A DNA stretch of 64,000 bases. It comes from Candidatus Acidiferrum typicum. GTDB taxonomy: Bacteria; Acidobacteriota; Terriglobia; Acidiferrales; UBA7541. The position numbers and the translations under genes are program-made. Shown piece after piece: positions 44,038 through 54,280 of the stretch. Position 1 is the first letter of the stretch. Each line of letters starts with the position of its first letter. The stretch is taken from positions 1-64,000 of the forward strand of contig JAOAPV010000084.1 of the NCBI GenBank assembly GCA_025463055.1. The letters are read 5' to 3'. Under the pieces are notes generated by a model. It saw only the letters and a program-made list of their open reading frames with translations, made no database searches and was not told the DNA's origin.

Positions 44038-44152
44038 TGTTTCTCTCCGAGATAGATTTGTCTGTTAGGGCTTGTGCAACGAGTACGCTTGCTCTGTTCT
44101 TGGACAGGACGACGGGTGAAACCGCCGATCACTTGCGACAATTCGGATGGGG

Positions 44153-44380
44153 TCAACAACAAGGGCAAAGATGAATGAAGGACTGCAACGCAGCCAACGT
44201 ATCGCGGGTTGGCATCACCGCGTGCGCAAATTCAGCCGCCGCCTCGCGCAGAACGTGGATGCTCTCCGCCTCGAGCGCGCTCAGATAATTCAATCGCCGA
44301 GGGACAACTGTCGCCGGGCCGCCGCCGCTGGAAGAGGGTGCGGCCAATTCAGAAAACGAGACTTGCGACATATGCGCCAT
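44153..44380 (-). pseudogene. CysD N-terminal fragment with Cys-rich end, upstream of TonB receptor
   Basis: A 75-residue frame. Residues 29-56 (RLNYLSALEAESIHVLREAA, then AEFAHAVM) match the N-terminus of CysD, sulfate adenylyltransferase subunit 2, where RLTHLxxLEAESIHIxREVxAEF precedes the PP-loop SGGKDS. The PP-loop and the remaining about 240 residues are absent; the frame ends PTRDTLAALQSFIHLCPCC and stops 115 bases before the TonB receptor. Start chosen at 44380. It may be a remnant, or a leader peptide whose three Cys codons (CPCC) affect expression of the receptor; a terminator hairpin lies just before it. Confidence 0.6.
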
Positions 44381-44390
44381 AGACCTCAGT

Positions 44391-44433
44391 CTAAAAACAA
44401 AAAACCCACCTGCCAGGGTTCCAGGCGGTGGGT
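44391..44433 (-). terminator. rho-independent terminator-like hairpin before the CysD fragment
   Basis: On the minus strand ACCCACCGCC (44433-44424) pairs with GGCAGGTGGGT (44414-44404) across a 9-base loop, with one bulged base, followed by TTTTTTGTTTTT. This is a strong intrinsic terminator or attenuator, placed 11 bases before the start of the CysD-like frame and in the leader of the TonB receptor gene. It would stop or condition transcription coming from upstream. Confidence 0.75.
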
Positions 44434-44776
44434 CAGCTACAATCTTGCAGTAAAGGCTTCTTACAAAACTAGCTTTCACCCCTACAAGACACAGCGGCCC
44501 TTGCCGTCATTTGCTGACGACAACAGGCTGCAGTCGTTGGAATAAAGCTATTCACGAAATGAAATGATATCTAACATCCTTTGACGTTGCAAACAATCTT
44601 TTGGGTGCCGAGCAATTCAGTTTTTTGTTACTGAGACCTTGATTTTGACTGCGCGCGTAGCGTTCGCCGAGCTCTCGACAACATTTGATCGCCAAATCCC
44701 TCGAACTCAAAACCAGCTTTCTGTCCGAAGTTCCGTTTCACAAATCCACATTCCACGCTGTGATACCCTCAAGGCG

Positions 44777-46735
44777 ATGAGGGTCCTCGCACTTCTCTGT
44801 CTATTCGCCGCTAGCACTTGCGCCGCCCCCCAACCCACCGACGACCGGATTCCCCATCCTAACGTCTTCCTCATCACGATCGACACACTCCGGGCCGACC
44901 ATGTCCGCTGTTATGGTTACGATCCTATTCAAACTCCAGCGCTCGATCAGCTCGCAAAGCAAGGCATCCGTTTCACACAAGCATTCACACCTAGCCCGAT
45001 TACAAATAGCTCGCACACCAGCATTCTGACCGGCCTGCTGCCAAGCTCGCACGGCGTTAGCGACTTCGGCGTTCCTCTTGCGCCCACTCATCCCACGCTC
45101 GCAGAATTACTCTCGAAGCGCGGCTACCATACTGCGGCGTTCATCGGTGCCGTGATCCTCGACAGCAAGCGCCTCGCGCCGGGCCTCGATCGCGGCTTCG
45201 AGTTCTACGACAATTTCCCGGAGCAGACCGCAACTAAGTCCAGGTGGGGGCGCCTCGAACGTCGAGGCATGCAAGTGGAGCAGGACGCGGAATCCTGGCT
45301 CAATGCGCATCCCGCTGGCTCGCACTTCGCCTGGCTGCATTTCTACGACCCCCACGATCCCTACGAGCCTCCGCTGCCATACTCGAACATATATAAGGAC
45401 CGGCTCTACGACGGCGAGATTGCCTACGCGGACTCGGCGCTAGGCCACTTCCTCACTTACCTGAAAAAACGGGGCTGGTACGACGAAGCATTAATCGTCG
45501 TGGTTGGAGATCACGGCGAAGGACTCGGCGAACATCACGAAGATACGCATGGCATTTTTCTCTACGATTCGACCACACACGTCCCGTTGATCGTGAAGCT
45601 GCCGCAAAATCGCGACACAGGCAAACAGGTTGATGCGCAAGTCCGGACCACGGACATCCTGCCGACTATCTTGGAGCTGCTCGGCCTCGCCATGCCAGAG
45701 AAATTGGATGGCGCTTCGTTGACTCCTCTTATCGCCGATACAGAAACTACCGCTCGCACCGTCTTCGGCCAAACGGACTACCCATTGCGGTTCGGGTGGG
45801 CTCCGCTGCGCTCTGTCCGAAGGGAAGGCTTCAAATTTATTGAAGCGCCCAATCCCGAACTTTACGACCTGCGCTCAGATTCCGGAGAACTGCGCAATAA
45901 ATATGAGCCGTGGAATGCCGACGTCCAGAAGCTGCGCAAGACATTGGCGGAACTGAATTCAGCGTCGCCGGCCTCCGGAAAAGCTTCGGCCGCCGCCGTC
46001 CCGGCGGGAACGATCGACGAACTTCACGCGCTCGGTTACTTGGGTCCTGCCGACGCCCGAAGCGCGACCGATGTGCCCGAACCATCGTTGCTGCCGGATC
46101 CCAAGGACAAAATAGAAGAACAGAACCTGCTGCACGCCGCTATGATTGCAACGGAAAACGAGGAACCCGCGAAAGCTCGTGCTTCACTAGGAAAGCTGCT
46201 GCAATCGGACGACAAGTCCGTAGTCGCCTTGTCTATGCTTAGCCGCATTGAAATCGGTTCCGGAAATTACAATACAGCGCTCGAGTACCTGCGGCGTGCA
46301 CGTGAGCTGCGCCCCGACGATGTCGCATTGACCTTGGATTACGCGCGAGCACAGGAATTGAACGGCGATCGATCCGGCGCATGCGCCACGCTGCAAGCGA
46401 CTCTAAAGGCCGATCCAAATCAGTTCCCTGCCCGACTCTTGCTGGGAAAACTCTATTTCCGTTCCGGGAATGCAGATGCAGCGCTGAACCAACTTGAAGA
46501 CGCAGCGCTCCTGCAACCTGAAAACGTAGAAGCAAAAACAACTCTTTCGCAGGTTTTAATCAGTCAGAAGAAGTTCGCCGACGTGGTGGAGCTGCTGGAA
46601 CCGGTTGCCAACTCCTCCAGCAACAATGCAGATGTTTTTGAATTCCTCGCACAGGCATACAGTGGGCTTGGAAGATTGAAGGAAGCGCAACGCGCCGAAG
46701 CCCGCGTCAAAACACTCAAGAAACCGAAGGCGTAG
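44777..46735 (+). CDS. sulfatase-like (alkaline phosphatase superfamily) protein with TPR repeats
   Basis: A 652-residue secreted protein. Start at 44777: AAGG precedes the ATG and a signal peptide (MRVLALLCLFAASTCA) follows; the frame extends 46 codons upstream without support. Residues about 28-390 are a sulfatase/phosphodiesterase domain (VFLITIDTLRADHVRCYGYD, GDHGEGLGEH, metal-binding Asp-His). The formylglycine motif CxPxR is absent; the site reads PITNSSHTSILTG. Residues about 440-640 are TPR repeats (YNTALEYLRRARELRPDD, GNADAALNQLEDAALLQPEN). Substrate unknown: sulfate ester, phosphodiester or phosphonate chemistry all possible. Divergent from the TonB receptor at 40843. Confidence 0.9.
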   Translation: MRVLALLCLFAASTCAAPQPTDDRIPHPNVFLITIDTLRADHVRCYGYDPIQTPALDQLAKQGIRFTQAFTPSPITNSSHTSILTGLLPSSHGVSDFGVPLAPTHPTLAELLSKRGYHTAAFIGAVILDSKRLAPGLDRGFEFYDNFPEQTATKSRWGRLERRGMQVEQDAESWLNAHPAGSHFAWLHFYDPHDPYEPPLPYSNIYKDRLYDGEIAYADSALGHFLTYLKKRGWYDEALIVVVGDHGEGLGEHHEDTHGIFLYDSTTHVPLIVKLPQNRDTGKQVDAQVRTTDILPTILELLGLAMPEKLDGASLTPLIADTETTARTVFGQTDYPLRFGWAPLRSVRREGFKFIEAPNPELYDLRSDSGELRNKYEPWNADVQKLRKTLAELNSASPASGKASAAAVPAGTIDELHALGYLGPADARSATDVPEPSLLPDPKDKIEEQNLLHAAMIATENEEPAKARASLGKLLQSDDKSVVALSMLSRIEIGSGNYNTALEYLRRARELRPDDVALTLDYARAQELNGDRSGACATLQATLKADPNQFPARLLLGKLYFRSGNADAALNQLEDAALLQPENVEAKTTLSQVLISQKKFADVVELLEPVANSSSNNADVFEFLAQAYSGLGRLKEAQRAEARVKTLKKPKA

Positions 46736-46742
46736 TTAACGT

Positions 46743-47969
46743 CTAGTTTTTCGCCGCCACTTTATTATCGTGTCCCTCAAAAACCTCGGCAAGAACTCGC
46801 CCGCGCATCTGTTTCGGCTGCTCGATACCATAGATGTGTAAAAGTGTTGGTGCAATGTCATACACGCTAGCGTCCAATCCCATCAACCGGAAGTCGTGCT
46901 TGATGCCCGGACCCATAATAAACACTGACCCAGGGACATCATCGCCATCGGCAAAATCATGCTTGGCAATAACAGGTGTAGTCTTTTCGTGATCAGCGTG
47001 TGCGTGCGGATCTTTTTCTTCAAACTCGCGCAAGGGCTTGATGCCGTGGTCCGAAACGATCACTACATATGTGTTCTCGTCCGCATGTTTCAGAATCGTG
47101 CCGAGCACCTTGTCGAAAGCCGCATACTGATCCGGGAAAGCGCTCTGTCGGACGCTGTTGATGCCGGCGTTGTACCCGACATTGAACGGCGTAATCGGGT
47201 ACAGCCAGTGGCCCGTGCGGTCCTCGCAGGACTGCGCCAGAAAAGTGAAATTTGTCGGGTGCGACGTCAGCAGGTAATCAAAAAGTTTTGTCTGCTGATC
47301 TCGAATGGTTTGTACCTTCCCGAGCCAGTGATCGATCACCTCGGCTTCATGGCCTTTCAAGTCGGCTGCTGACGGCATACGCTCGCAATCGATGTAGAAA
47401 TCGCCGACGTTCTTCAATAGTTCTTCGCGCATGCTGCGCGGATAAACCGCATCCCCGCCGGTCACTTCGCTCAGCTTGGGTGCGCAAAGCACGCCATCTT
47501 CACAATTCTTGCCGCGCGTTAGCATCCCGCTGATCATGTATCCATTCACGGGCATAACCGGAAAAGTGGCAGGCACGTTGGCCATACCCACCGTAATACC
47601 GCCCTTCGAGAGCATCGACCAAATCGGTTCCTCTTTCAGCATGTGCGTATTGGCGGTGATGCCGCCCACAAGGAAACCCGTCACTCCGTGCTCTTCCGGC
47701 TTAGTGCCGGTGAACAATGTCGTGTACACGCGCGGGCAATTCGGCCCGGAGACGGTCCGCAGTTTTCCATACGCCCCGCGCTCGATGACGCTGGACAGGT
47801 TCGGCATCTGCCCCTTCAAGAGCAGCGGACGGATGATGTCCAGCTCCATGCCATTAACGCCCACCATGATGACGCGCGGCTTGGCCTGGGGAGCGCTGTG
47901 TTCCTGCGCATAGGAGCAAATCGGCAGCAGAAACACAGATGCCAGCAGCGAAAGTCTCCGAAAATCCAT
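46743..47969 (-). CDS. alkaline-phosphatase-superfamily phosphodiesterase/nucleotide pyrophosphatase-like protein
   Basis: A 408-residue secreted protein with signal peptide MDFRRLSLLASVFLLPICSYA. It has the type I phosphodiesterase fold: VIMVGVNGMELDIIRPLL, the nucleophile region CPRVYTTLFTGTKPEEHGVTG, and VVIVSDHGIKPL with the metal-binding Asp-His. Substrates in the family include nucleotides, phosphodiesters and phosphosugars; here unknown. It is convergent with the sulfatase-TPR gene; only 7 bases separate the two stops. Confidence 0.87.
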   Translation of the reverse strand: MDFRRLSLLASVFLLPICSYAQEHSAPQAKPRVIMVGVNGMELDIIRPLLLKGQMPNLSSVIERGAYGKLRTVSGPNCPRVYTTLFTGTKPEEHGVTGFLVGGITANTHMLKEEPIWSMLSKGGITVGMANVPATFPVMPVNGYMISGMLTRGKNCEDGVLCAPKLSEVTGGDAVYPRSMREELLKNVGDFYIDCERMPSAADLKGHEAEVIDHWLGKVQTIRDQQTKLFDYLLTSHPTNFTFLAQSCEDRTGHWLYPITPFNVGYNAGINSVRQSAFPDQYAAFDKVLGTILKHADENTYVVIVSDHGIKPLREFEEKDPHAHADHEKTTPVIAKHDFADGDDVPGSVFIMGPGIKHDFRLMGLDASVYDIAPTLLHIYGIEQPKQMRGRVLAEVFEGHDNKVAAKN

Positions 47970-48074
47970 GAGGCACCTCTATTTTGGGGAGACTCGAGTA
48001 TATAGTTGCCCGCCGCGAGTGTCTACGCCGGCGGCAGCCCGGTCCGATTATTTCTGAACCCCGGCAGTCCAAGG

Positions 48075-49661
48075 TCAATGAATCCGGTTTTTCTGTGGTT
48101 CAGAGCGAGCCAATGCAGGTGTGGAGACCGGGGGCTTGCGATAGTGAGTCGTCTGTTCGAAACCAAATGCGAGCTTTAATAGTTCGGGCTCGGCCCAGGC
48201 TCGACCCAGAAATTCAAGTCCAACCGGTACGCCTATAGGCGCCTCTGGCGTCGGAGTGGAGAAGCCAGCTGGAACTTCAATGGCCGGAAAGCCGGCCAAC
48301 GCCGCTATAACACCGTTGCGATCCTTCTGGAATGTGGCGCCTATTGGGAGGACAAGGCATTTTTGATGGGGGTAGATCAGAGCGTCGAGCTGATTTTTGG
48401 CCATCAAATTAGCCACTTCGATTTTGATTTCCTCCATTTTGATGCGCCGATCTTTATAATCCGGTGAATTGGGACCGTCTTCATAACTCTGAGCGGTGGC
48501 GAAGAATTTTTCCAGCGTAGGCTTGTGATAGTTGCCGGAAGCAATGATTTCCGCAAGCGAATGCACGGGCACGCGTGAACCCTGCTGTTGTAGGTAGCCG
48601 TTGAGCGCGGCCTTGAATTCCGGCTCATTCAGACGAAAATTTGCGGTCAACGATTTCGTTTCAAGGAGCGGATCGTCGAGCGGGACAATCACCGCGCCCT
48701 GTTGCTTCAGGGCGTCAACAGCTTTGGCGATGACCGCATTGACTGGTTCATATTCGGGCCCGCTGCCAAGCAGGTTCGTAAGCAGGCCCAGGCGAGCGCC
48801 TTGCAATCCATTTTTGAGGAAGGCCGTGTAGGTTTTTGGAATATTGCCGACACTAAAAGCCGTCACAGGGTCGTTGGGATCGTATCCGACCATAACGTCC
48901 AGGATTCGCGCCGTATCTGCGACAGTGCGAGTCATAGGGCCGATGGTGTCCTGGGTAAAAGAGACCGGCACGATGCCATCTCGGCTTATCAAACCGCGAG
49001 TTGGGCGGAGTCCGACCAAACTGTTGGCCGAAGAAGGGGAACGGACCGAGCCTCCAGTATCCGAACCTGTGCCTGCAGCCGCGAAATTGGCCGCGACCGC
49101 AGCGCCCGTACCGCCGGAAGAGCCGCCTGGTGTCCTGGTTAAGTCATATGGATTTTTCACCTGTCCACCCAGTGAGCTAACAGAGATGCCGCCGCTGGCA
49201 AATTCCTGCAAGTTGGACTTGCCGAGGATAAGCGCACCAGCTTCGCGAAGCCGTTTGACTGCGAAAGCGTCCTTTTCCGGCTGCGCACCTTTGAGTGTGC
49301 GCGCGCCGGCAGTGGTGGGCATGTCGGCAGTATCAAAATTATCTTTGAGAACGATCGGGACGCAGGCGAGCGGTTTTAGTTTATGAGTGCGCTTAAAGTC
49401 CTGATCCATGGCATCGGCTTGCTGCAAGCTTGCCGGATTGATGTACAGCATGGAATTGATCGCCGGACCGTCCTGGTCATAAGCGCGGATGCGATCCAGA
49501 TATTGATGGACCAGATCGCGGCACGTCAGGGTACCGGCTAGCATAGCTTGATGAATATCGGCGATGGAAGCTTCCATCAAGTGAAACGAACGATCAGGGG
49601 CACAGTCAGCGAGGGGCGAAAGCAAGAGAGCAAACAGAAGCGCAACTTTTTTAGCACGCAC
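48075..49661 (-). CDS. secreted amidase (amidase signature family)
   Basis: A 528-residue enzyme. The amidase-signature triad is visible: Lys in PIVLKDNFDTADMPTTAGA, and the two serines in GGSSGGTGAAVAANFAAAGT and GSDTGGSVRSPSS. It hydrolyses amides or acyl-amide bonds; the substrate is unknown. Start GTG 49661 gives a signal peptide (RAKKVALLFALLLSPLADC). A longer frame to 49778 overlaps the preceding gene by 11 bases but has no ribosome-binding site. Close linkage to the YncE-like gene suggests one transcript. Confidence 0.88.
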   Translation of the reverse strand: MRAKKVALLFALLLSPLADCAPDRSFHLMEASIADIHQAMLAGTLTCRDLVHQYLDRIRAYDQDGPAINSMLYINPASLQQADAMDQDFKRTHKLKPLACVPIVLKDNFDTADMPTTAGARTLKGAQPEKDAFAVKRLREAGALILGKSNLQEFASGGISVSSLGGQVKNPYDLTRTPGGSSGGTGAAVAANFAAAGTGSDTGGSVRSPSSANSLVGLRPTRGLISRDGIVPVSFTQDTIGPMTRTVADTARILDVMVGYDPNDPVTAFSVGNIPKTYTAFLKNGLQGARLGLLTNLLGSGPEYEPVNAVIAKAVDALKQQGAVIVPLDDPLLETKSLTANFRLNEPEFKAALNGYLQQQGSRVPVHSLAEIIASGNYHKPTLEKFFATAQSYEDGPNSPDYKDRRIKMEEIKIEVANLMAKNQLDALIYPHQKCLVLPIGATFQKDRNGVIAALAGFPAIEVPAGFSTPTPEAPIGVPVGLEFLGRAWAEPELLKLAFGFEQTTHYRKPPVSTPALARSEPQKNRIH

Positions 49662-49767
49662 GAATTGAAGTCGGCCTCCCGGCGATTGACGTGATGGCGA
49701 AACTTTCTTACGAGATTCGGCAGACAGCAGAGTCGGTCTGAGACCGCCTCGTGCCGCCAAGATTTTT

Positions 49768-50814
49768 CTATCGTCCATAGATTAGGACGCGGAACGTTCC
49801 AGGAATTGGCTTTCTCTCCGGATGGGGGTCTTCCTTGGTCGGAGCGGGAGCGGGCCGAAAATCGGCGGTGGTGAGAAAAAGATTGTGCGTTTTGGGGTCG
49901 AAGCCCATTGTCTTGGCGCCATACTCGGTTTTGACGGTTTCGACTTCGGTAAGCTTGTCGGGAGAATCCTCATGGAAAATGTGGATTTTGCCCGCGCGGG
50001 TAGAGATGTACAACAGCGCTGATTGGGGATCGAAGATGGCGGCGTCGACTCCCGCGCTAATGGGCAAAGACTGAATGATTTTGCCATTGTCAGCATCCAT
50101 CATGACGAGGAATAGCGGCCCGCGGCCGACGGAAAAAATGCGGCGATGCTCACGATCCATTTCCATGCCAACGGGCGCTCCAGCAGGGGCTACGGGCCAG
50201 CGAGCTTTGACGGTCAGATTGTGCGTGTCGACCACGGCAACGTCGTTTTTCTCTTCATTGTCGTCATAGATGGCGCCTTTGCCGTCGGCGACCGGATATT
50301 CCGGCGCGCCGCCCATGTCGATCACCTTCACCACAGTTTCCTTGACGGGATCGATGACTGTAGCGTTCTTGCTGTCGCCATTAAAGGTGAAGATGAGCTT
50401 GGAGGCGGGATCGTAGACGATGGAGTCGGTGTCAGGGGAACTTTTGATCTTCCCGGTGATTTTCAGGGTCTTAAGGTCGAAAACCGCCACGGCGGCGCCA
50501 TCGCCATCGGTGATAAATCCCTTTCCAAGGTCCGGAAGGACGAGAACACCATGGCAGCGCTTCAAGCCGGAGATAGTGCCCACTAGGGAGAAGTTATCGG
50601 CGTCGAGCACTTTGACCTCGGCACCGTGTGCAAGGTATACGCGACGCGCTGCGGAATCCACCGTGACATAGTCGAAATACTCACCGCCACCTGGTGCCGC
50701 GCCCAGTGAGATTTTTTTAATCAGGTGATAACCGGAACCCGCCGGATTTCCAAGAGCAACCGCACCAAGCAATGCGAAGGAAATAAGTAGCAAAGCCAGC
50801 GAACGTTTTTTCAT
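49768..50814 (-). CDS. YncE-like beta-propeller protein, secreted
   Basis: A 348-residue protein with signal peptide MKKRSLALLLISFALLGAVALG. Repeats of the YVTN/YncE type follow, such as YVTVDSAARRVYLAHGAEVKV, LPDLGKGFITDGDGAAVAVF, IVYDPASKLIFTFNGDSKNA and FDPKTHNLFLTTADF. Propellers of this kind are periplasmic or extracellular; the ligand is unknown. It is followed after overlap or close spacing by the amidase gene, suggesting an operon. Confidence 0.85.
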   Translation of the reverse strand: MKKRSLALLLISFALLGAVALGNPAGSGYHLIKKISLGAAPGGGEYFDYVTVDSAARRVYLAHGAEVKVLDADNFSLVGTISGLKRCHGVLVLPDLGKGFITDGDGAAVAVFDLKTLKITGKIKSSPDTDSIVYDPASKLIFTFNGDSKNATVIDPVKETVVKVIDMGGAPEYPVADGKGAIYDDNEEKNDVAVVDTHNLTVKARWPVAPAGAPVGMEMDREHRRIFSVGRGPLFLVMMDADNGKIIQSLPISAGVDAAIFDPQSALLYISTRAGKIHIFHEDSPDKLTEVETVKTEYGAKTMGFDPKTHNLFLTTADFRPAPAPTKEDPHPERKPIPGTFRVLIYGR

Positions 50815-50962
50815 CCAAGCTCCTCAAGTGGTAGCTAATATTCGTTCCAAAATTCGCTTGTACACAGTGCAACTGCCGGCTTCGTGAATGGGTTGGTGTG
50901 AACTAGTAGCATCGCGACGCGCGCGGAGCCGATTGTACCAGGCAGCATTAGGAATGCCCGGG

Positions 50963-53900
50963 CTACCAGATAATTTTCAAACCAAGCTGAATTTGCCGCG
51001 ATGTGGTGGATGTAGCATCAATTTTGCCCGCATTGCTCACCGGCGAGCCGTCTGTATTGAATAGAACTTTGTTGTCGAGAGGGGGCTGGAAGTTGGGGTG
51101 GTTCATGACGTTAAAGAACTCGGCGCGAACCTGAACATTGAAACTCTCCGAAATTCTTGTTATGTGGATGTTCTTGAAGACCGAAACATCGAGGTTGATC
51201 AAGCCTGGTCCGATAACGCTCGTTCGGGCATTATTGCCAAATAGGTTCATGCAGGTCCCCGGGATCTGATTACCTCTACTATCGACAGCCAGCTGACACA
51301 GGCCGGCGAAGGATGCGGGCGCAACTGGAGGACTGAAGCAGCTAAGCTTGAGGTAGTTATTGACATTGCCGGGGTTGACTGGATTGTCGCATCCGGGCCC
51401 TGCCACTCTGCTCGGGTAAGGCCATGGGTCACTGCTGTTTTGGCCGAGCGCATCGCCGGCTATAACGAGCGTCATTGGCGTGCCCGTATTGGCGCTGAGG
51501 ACTCCGCCGAGTTCCCAGCCGCCCAGAATGTGCTGCGCGAGCAGCCCCCCAAATCTCGGGGACGGAAGCAACCAGACATAATTCAGCACAAAGTTATGGC
51601 TCACGTTGAAGTCGCACAGGCCACGCCTGCTCTGACGGTTGAAAAACATGAGGCTCGAAAGTGAATTTTTGTACGGGTCACCCAGCAGGCTTCCGGAACC
51701 CATGTCAATGCATTTACCCCAGGTATAGCTGCCTTGCGCCTGAAATCCATGGCTCATCCTTTTTGCAACCCCGGCTTGGAAGCCCTCGTAATAAGAACTG
51801 GAACCCCATGTGAGCAAGCGAATGGGACCCACGTTGGGGTTGAGCCTAACGCTGGGTACAGGATTGGCTTGCGTGCCGGTCGGCAGGAACCCCGCAGCGC
51901 ACGGGTTGCCGTTCCCGTCTGGTCCGCACGGCCAGAGATAGCCGGCCGACGTCAAAGTCGGTATGACCATGTTGCTGTCATCGGTGCTGAAAGCCTGATG
52001 GACGTTGTGCATGCCCACATAGGCTAGCATCGCTGTTAAATTCGGCGTGATTTCGCGTTGGAGATTAATATTCCAGTTCATTACGTAATTGCGGTGTGGA
52101 TTCTGTTCGACATACCGGTTTGCCACCGTTGCGGGGTCGAAATTGAGAAGGGACGGCGATACAGTCGGAAATGAGCCCTGAGCTAAATTGGAGGAACCTG
52201 CCAACCGCCCGAACGGCAGCGTAGATGTACTGCCGTGGGTATACACCCAGGGAAGAGGCAGCACGTCAAAAATCCCGAAACCGCCACGGACAGCTGTTTT
52301 GCCATTGCTGAATGGGTCCCAGGAGAAACCGACGCGCGGCTCGAAGTTGTGAAGGGTTTGGTTCGTTGCCCACAGGTTCTTAACCGGAGTCTCTGCCGGG
52401 CTGGTGATGGTTTTCAGGACGGCGAACGAATTATGCGCCTCCGTCGGCAACGTCACCGGCTCGTAACGGACGCCAAGGTTCAGCGTGACGTTGGAGCGCC
52501 AACGCCAATCGTCCTGAAGGTAGGCTCCGAAGAGGGTTTGTCGCACATAGATCGGCTTAGTGATTGGATCGTCTACGGTGACAGTAGCAGGCTGGTTGAG
52601 GAGGAAGCCCTGGAACGATTGGAAACTGAAGGTTCCATTTGCGCCCGCCCCCGAGAGTTCATCGTTTTGCATGTGCTCCGCGGCAAAGCCGAATTTTAGC
52701 GAGTGGGTGCCGTGAGTCAAAAAGGCATCGTCATAAAACTGGAAGGAATTCCAGGTGAGCTTATCTGTTGAGACCGCGCCCAAAGCCCCTGTCATCGTGG
52801 TGAGACCAGGCACAGTGAGAGCCGGCGCAAACCGCCCCGGAAATGAACCAAGGTTCGGGTCTTTGGCGAGTGGGTTGATGGCACTCAGGGGCGCGGCGAT
52901 CAAAGCCCGCACACGGCTAAAACCAGCCCGCGCAGTATTCACCAATCTCGGATTGAATATATGGGTCTCTTCCAGGCTGAACATTTGCCTCAGTGAAAAA
53001 TTCTCGGTCAAGGAGTCGCCCAGCGGATCAGGCTGCGTAAGGGGCGCCCGGTCATAGAACCAGCTCGCCGCAAGACTGTCGTTGTCCGAGAAATGGTGAT
53101 CGCCTCTCACAGTCACATAGTTTTCCGTTAAGTGTTCGACTCCTGAAGTATTGAAGATTCCTATATCGCCATTGCCGATAAGACCGCCGTTCGGCAGCGG
53201 ATAAAAGCCTAGGTACGGTGCAACCTTCGGATCAATCGTGATATTGGAAGTGGCGCAGGTACCATCGGGTGTGGAACACAGTGTGCCCGCTCGAGCTGCG
53301 GCGGAGGGAACCTGGTTGCTGAAAGTGTCACTCTTATCCTGGCGGATTCCCTCGTAATCACCGAAGACGAAGGTCTTACCCTTTTTGATCGGGCCTCCAC
53401 CAGAGGCTCCGAACTGGTTGCGATGAAACGGGGGCAAAGTCGTATCAAAATAGTTTTTTGCATCGAAGACCCTGTCTCGGAGGAACCAGTAAACATCTCC
53501 ATGAAACTGGTTCGTACCTGACTTGGTGATTCCGTTGATGACCCCACCCGAGGCGCGACCATACTCCGCCGAATAATTGCTGGTTAGAACGGAAAACTCC
53601 TGAATCGCGTCGACCCCCAAATTGACGCCCAGCGTGCTGCCAGGCGATCCATTCGAATAGTCATTGATGCTGACTCCATTGACCCGATAATTATTCTCGA
53701 ACGGTTGATGTCCCGTGACTGACAAAAGACTTCCGAAGCCTCGATTCCCCCGATCCGTGGGTCCGGCTTCAACTCGGATCGAAACGACTCCCGGTTGAAG
53801 CGTTGCAAGTTGCGTCCAGTCGCGGCCGTTTAACGGCAATTCGCGCACTGTTGTCGAATTGACCTCCGCACCTATTGTTGACGAATCCACTTGCACTGCA

Positions 53901-54280
53901 GGCGCTGTGCTGGCAACGACTACTTGTGCGGACACTTGACCAATCCTCAGTGTGATATTCAGAGCTTGTGAAGCTCCCACCGTTAGCGTGAGGCCCGTTT
54001 CTAGATACGTGGAAAATCCTTGGGCCACAGCCGTGACGTTGTAGATCCCCGGCAGCAAGTTGGGCGCGCTGTAAAACCCAGATGAATCAGAAACGATGTC
54101 ACGCGCTACGCCGGTCGCCACGTTCGTGATGGAAACTCTCGCATTGGGAACCGCCGCGCCACTTGCGTCTGTCACAGCGCCAGCGAGGGTGGCTCCGGCC
54201 ACTTGTGCATACGCTGGAGTGGAAACACTCACGCTGAGGGCTAACAACACGAATACCAAGAAACCGCGAATACTAACCAT
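50963..54280 (-). CDS. Oar-like TonB-dependent receptor with carboxypeptidase-regulatory domain
   Basis: A 1105-residue outer-membrane protein. Start at 54280 with GGGAGG 6 bases upstream; the frame extends to 54313. After a signal peptide (FVLLALSVSVSTPAYAQ) comes a carboxypeptidase-regulatory domain (LAGAVTDASGAAVPNARVSI, GFYSAPNLLPGIYNV). The plug has RELPLNGRDWTQLATLQPGV, GHQPFENNYRVNGVSINDY and YGRASGGVINGITKSGTNQF, and the barrel ends RQIQLGLKIIW. Likely imports or signals from a large substrate. It lies behind the truncated DeoR-like gene. Confidence 0.93.
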   Translation of the reverse strand: MVSIRGFLVFVLLALSVSVSTPAYAQVAGATLAGAVTDASGAAVPNARVSITNVATGVARDIVSDSSGFYSAPNLLPGIYNVTAVAQGFSTYLETGLTLTVGASQALNITLRIGQVSAQVVVASTAPAVQVDSSTIGAEVNSTTVRELPLNGRDWTQLATLQPGVVSIRVEAGPTDRGNRGFGSLLSVTGHQPFENNYRVNGVSINDYSNGSPGSTLGVNLGVDAIQEFSVLTSNYSAEYGRASGGVINGITKSGTNQFHGDVYWFLRDRVFDAKNYFDTTLPPFHRNQFGASGGGPIKKGKTFVFGDYEGIRQDKSDTFSNQVPSAAARAGTLCSTPDGTCATSNITIDPKVAPYLGFYPLPNGGLIGNGDIGIFNTSGVEHLTENYVTVRGDHHFSDNDSLAASWFYDRAPLTQPDPLGDSLTENFSLRQMFSLEETHIFNPRLVNTARAGFSRVRALIAAPLSAINPLAKDPNLGSFPGRFAPALTVPGLTTMTGALGAVSTDKLTWNSFQFYDDAFLTHGTHSLKFGFAAEHMQNDELSGAGANGTFSFQSFQGFLLNQPATVTVDDPITKPIYVRQTLFGAYLQDDWRWRSNVTLNLGVRYEPVTLPTEAHNSFAVLKTITSPAETPVKNLWATNQTLHNFEPRVGFSWDPFSNGKTAVRGGFGIFDVLPLPWVYTHGSTSTLPFGRLAGSSNLAQGSFPTVSPSLLNFDPATVANRYVEQNPHRNYVMNWNINLQREITPNLTAMLAYVGMHNVHQAFSTDDSNMVIPTLTSAGYLWPCGPDGNGNPCAAGFLPTGTQANPVPSVRLNPNVGPIRLLTWGSSSYYEGFQAGVAKRMSHGFQAQGSYTWGKCIDMGSGSLLGDPYKNSLSSLMFFNRQSRRGLCDFNVSHNFVLNYVWLLPSPRFGGLLAQHILGGWELGGVLSANTGTPMTLVIAGDALGQNSSDPWPYPSRVAGPGCDNPVNPGNVNNYLKLSCFSPPVAPASFAGLCQLAVDSRGNQIPGTCMNLFGNNARTSVIGPGLINLDVSVFKNIHITRISESFNVQVRAEFFNVMNHPNFQPPLDNKVLFNTDGSPVSNAGKIDATSTTSRQIQLGLKIIW

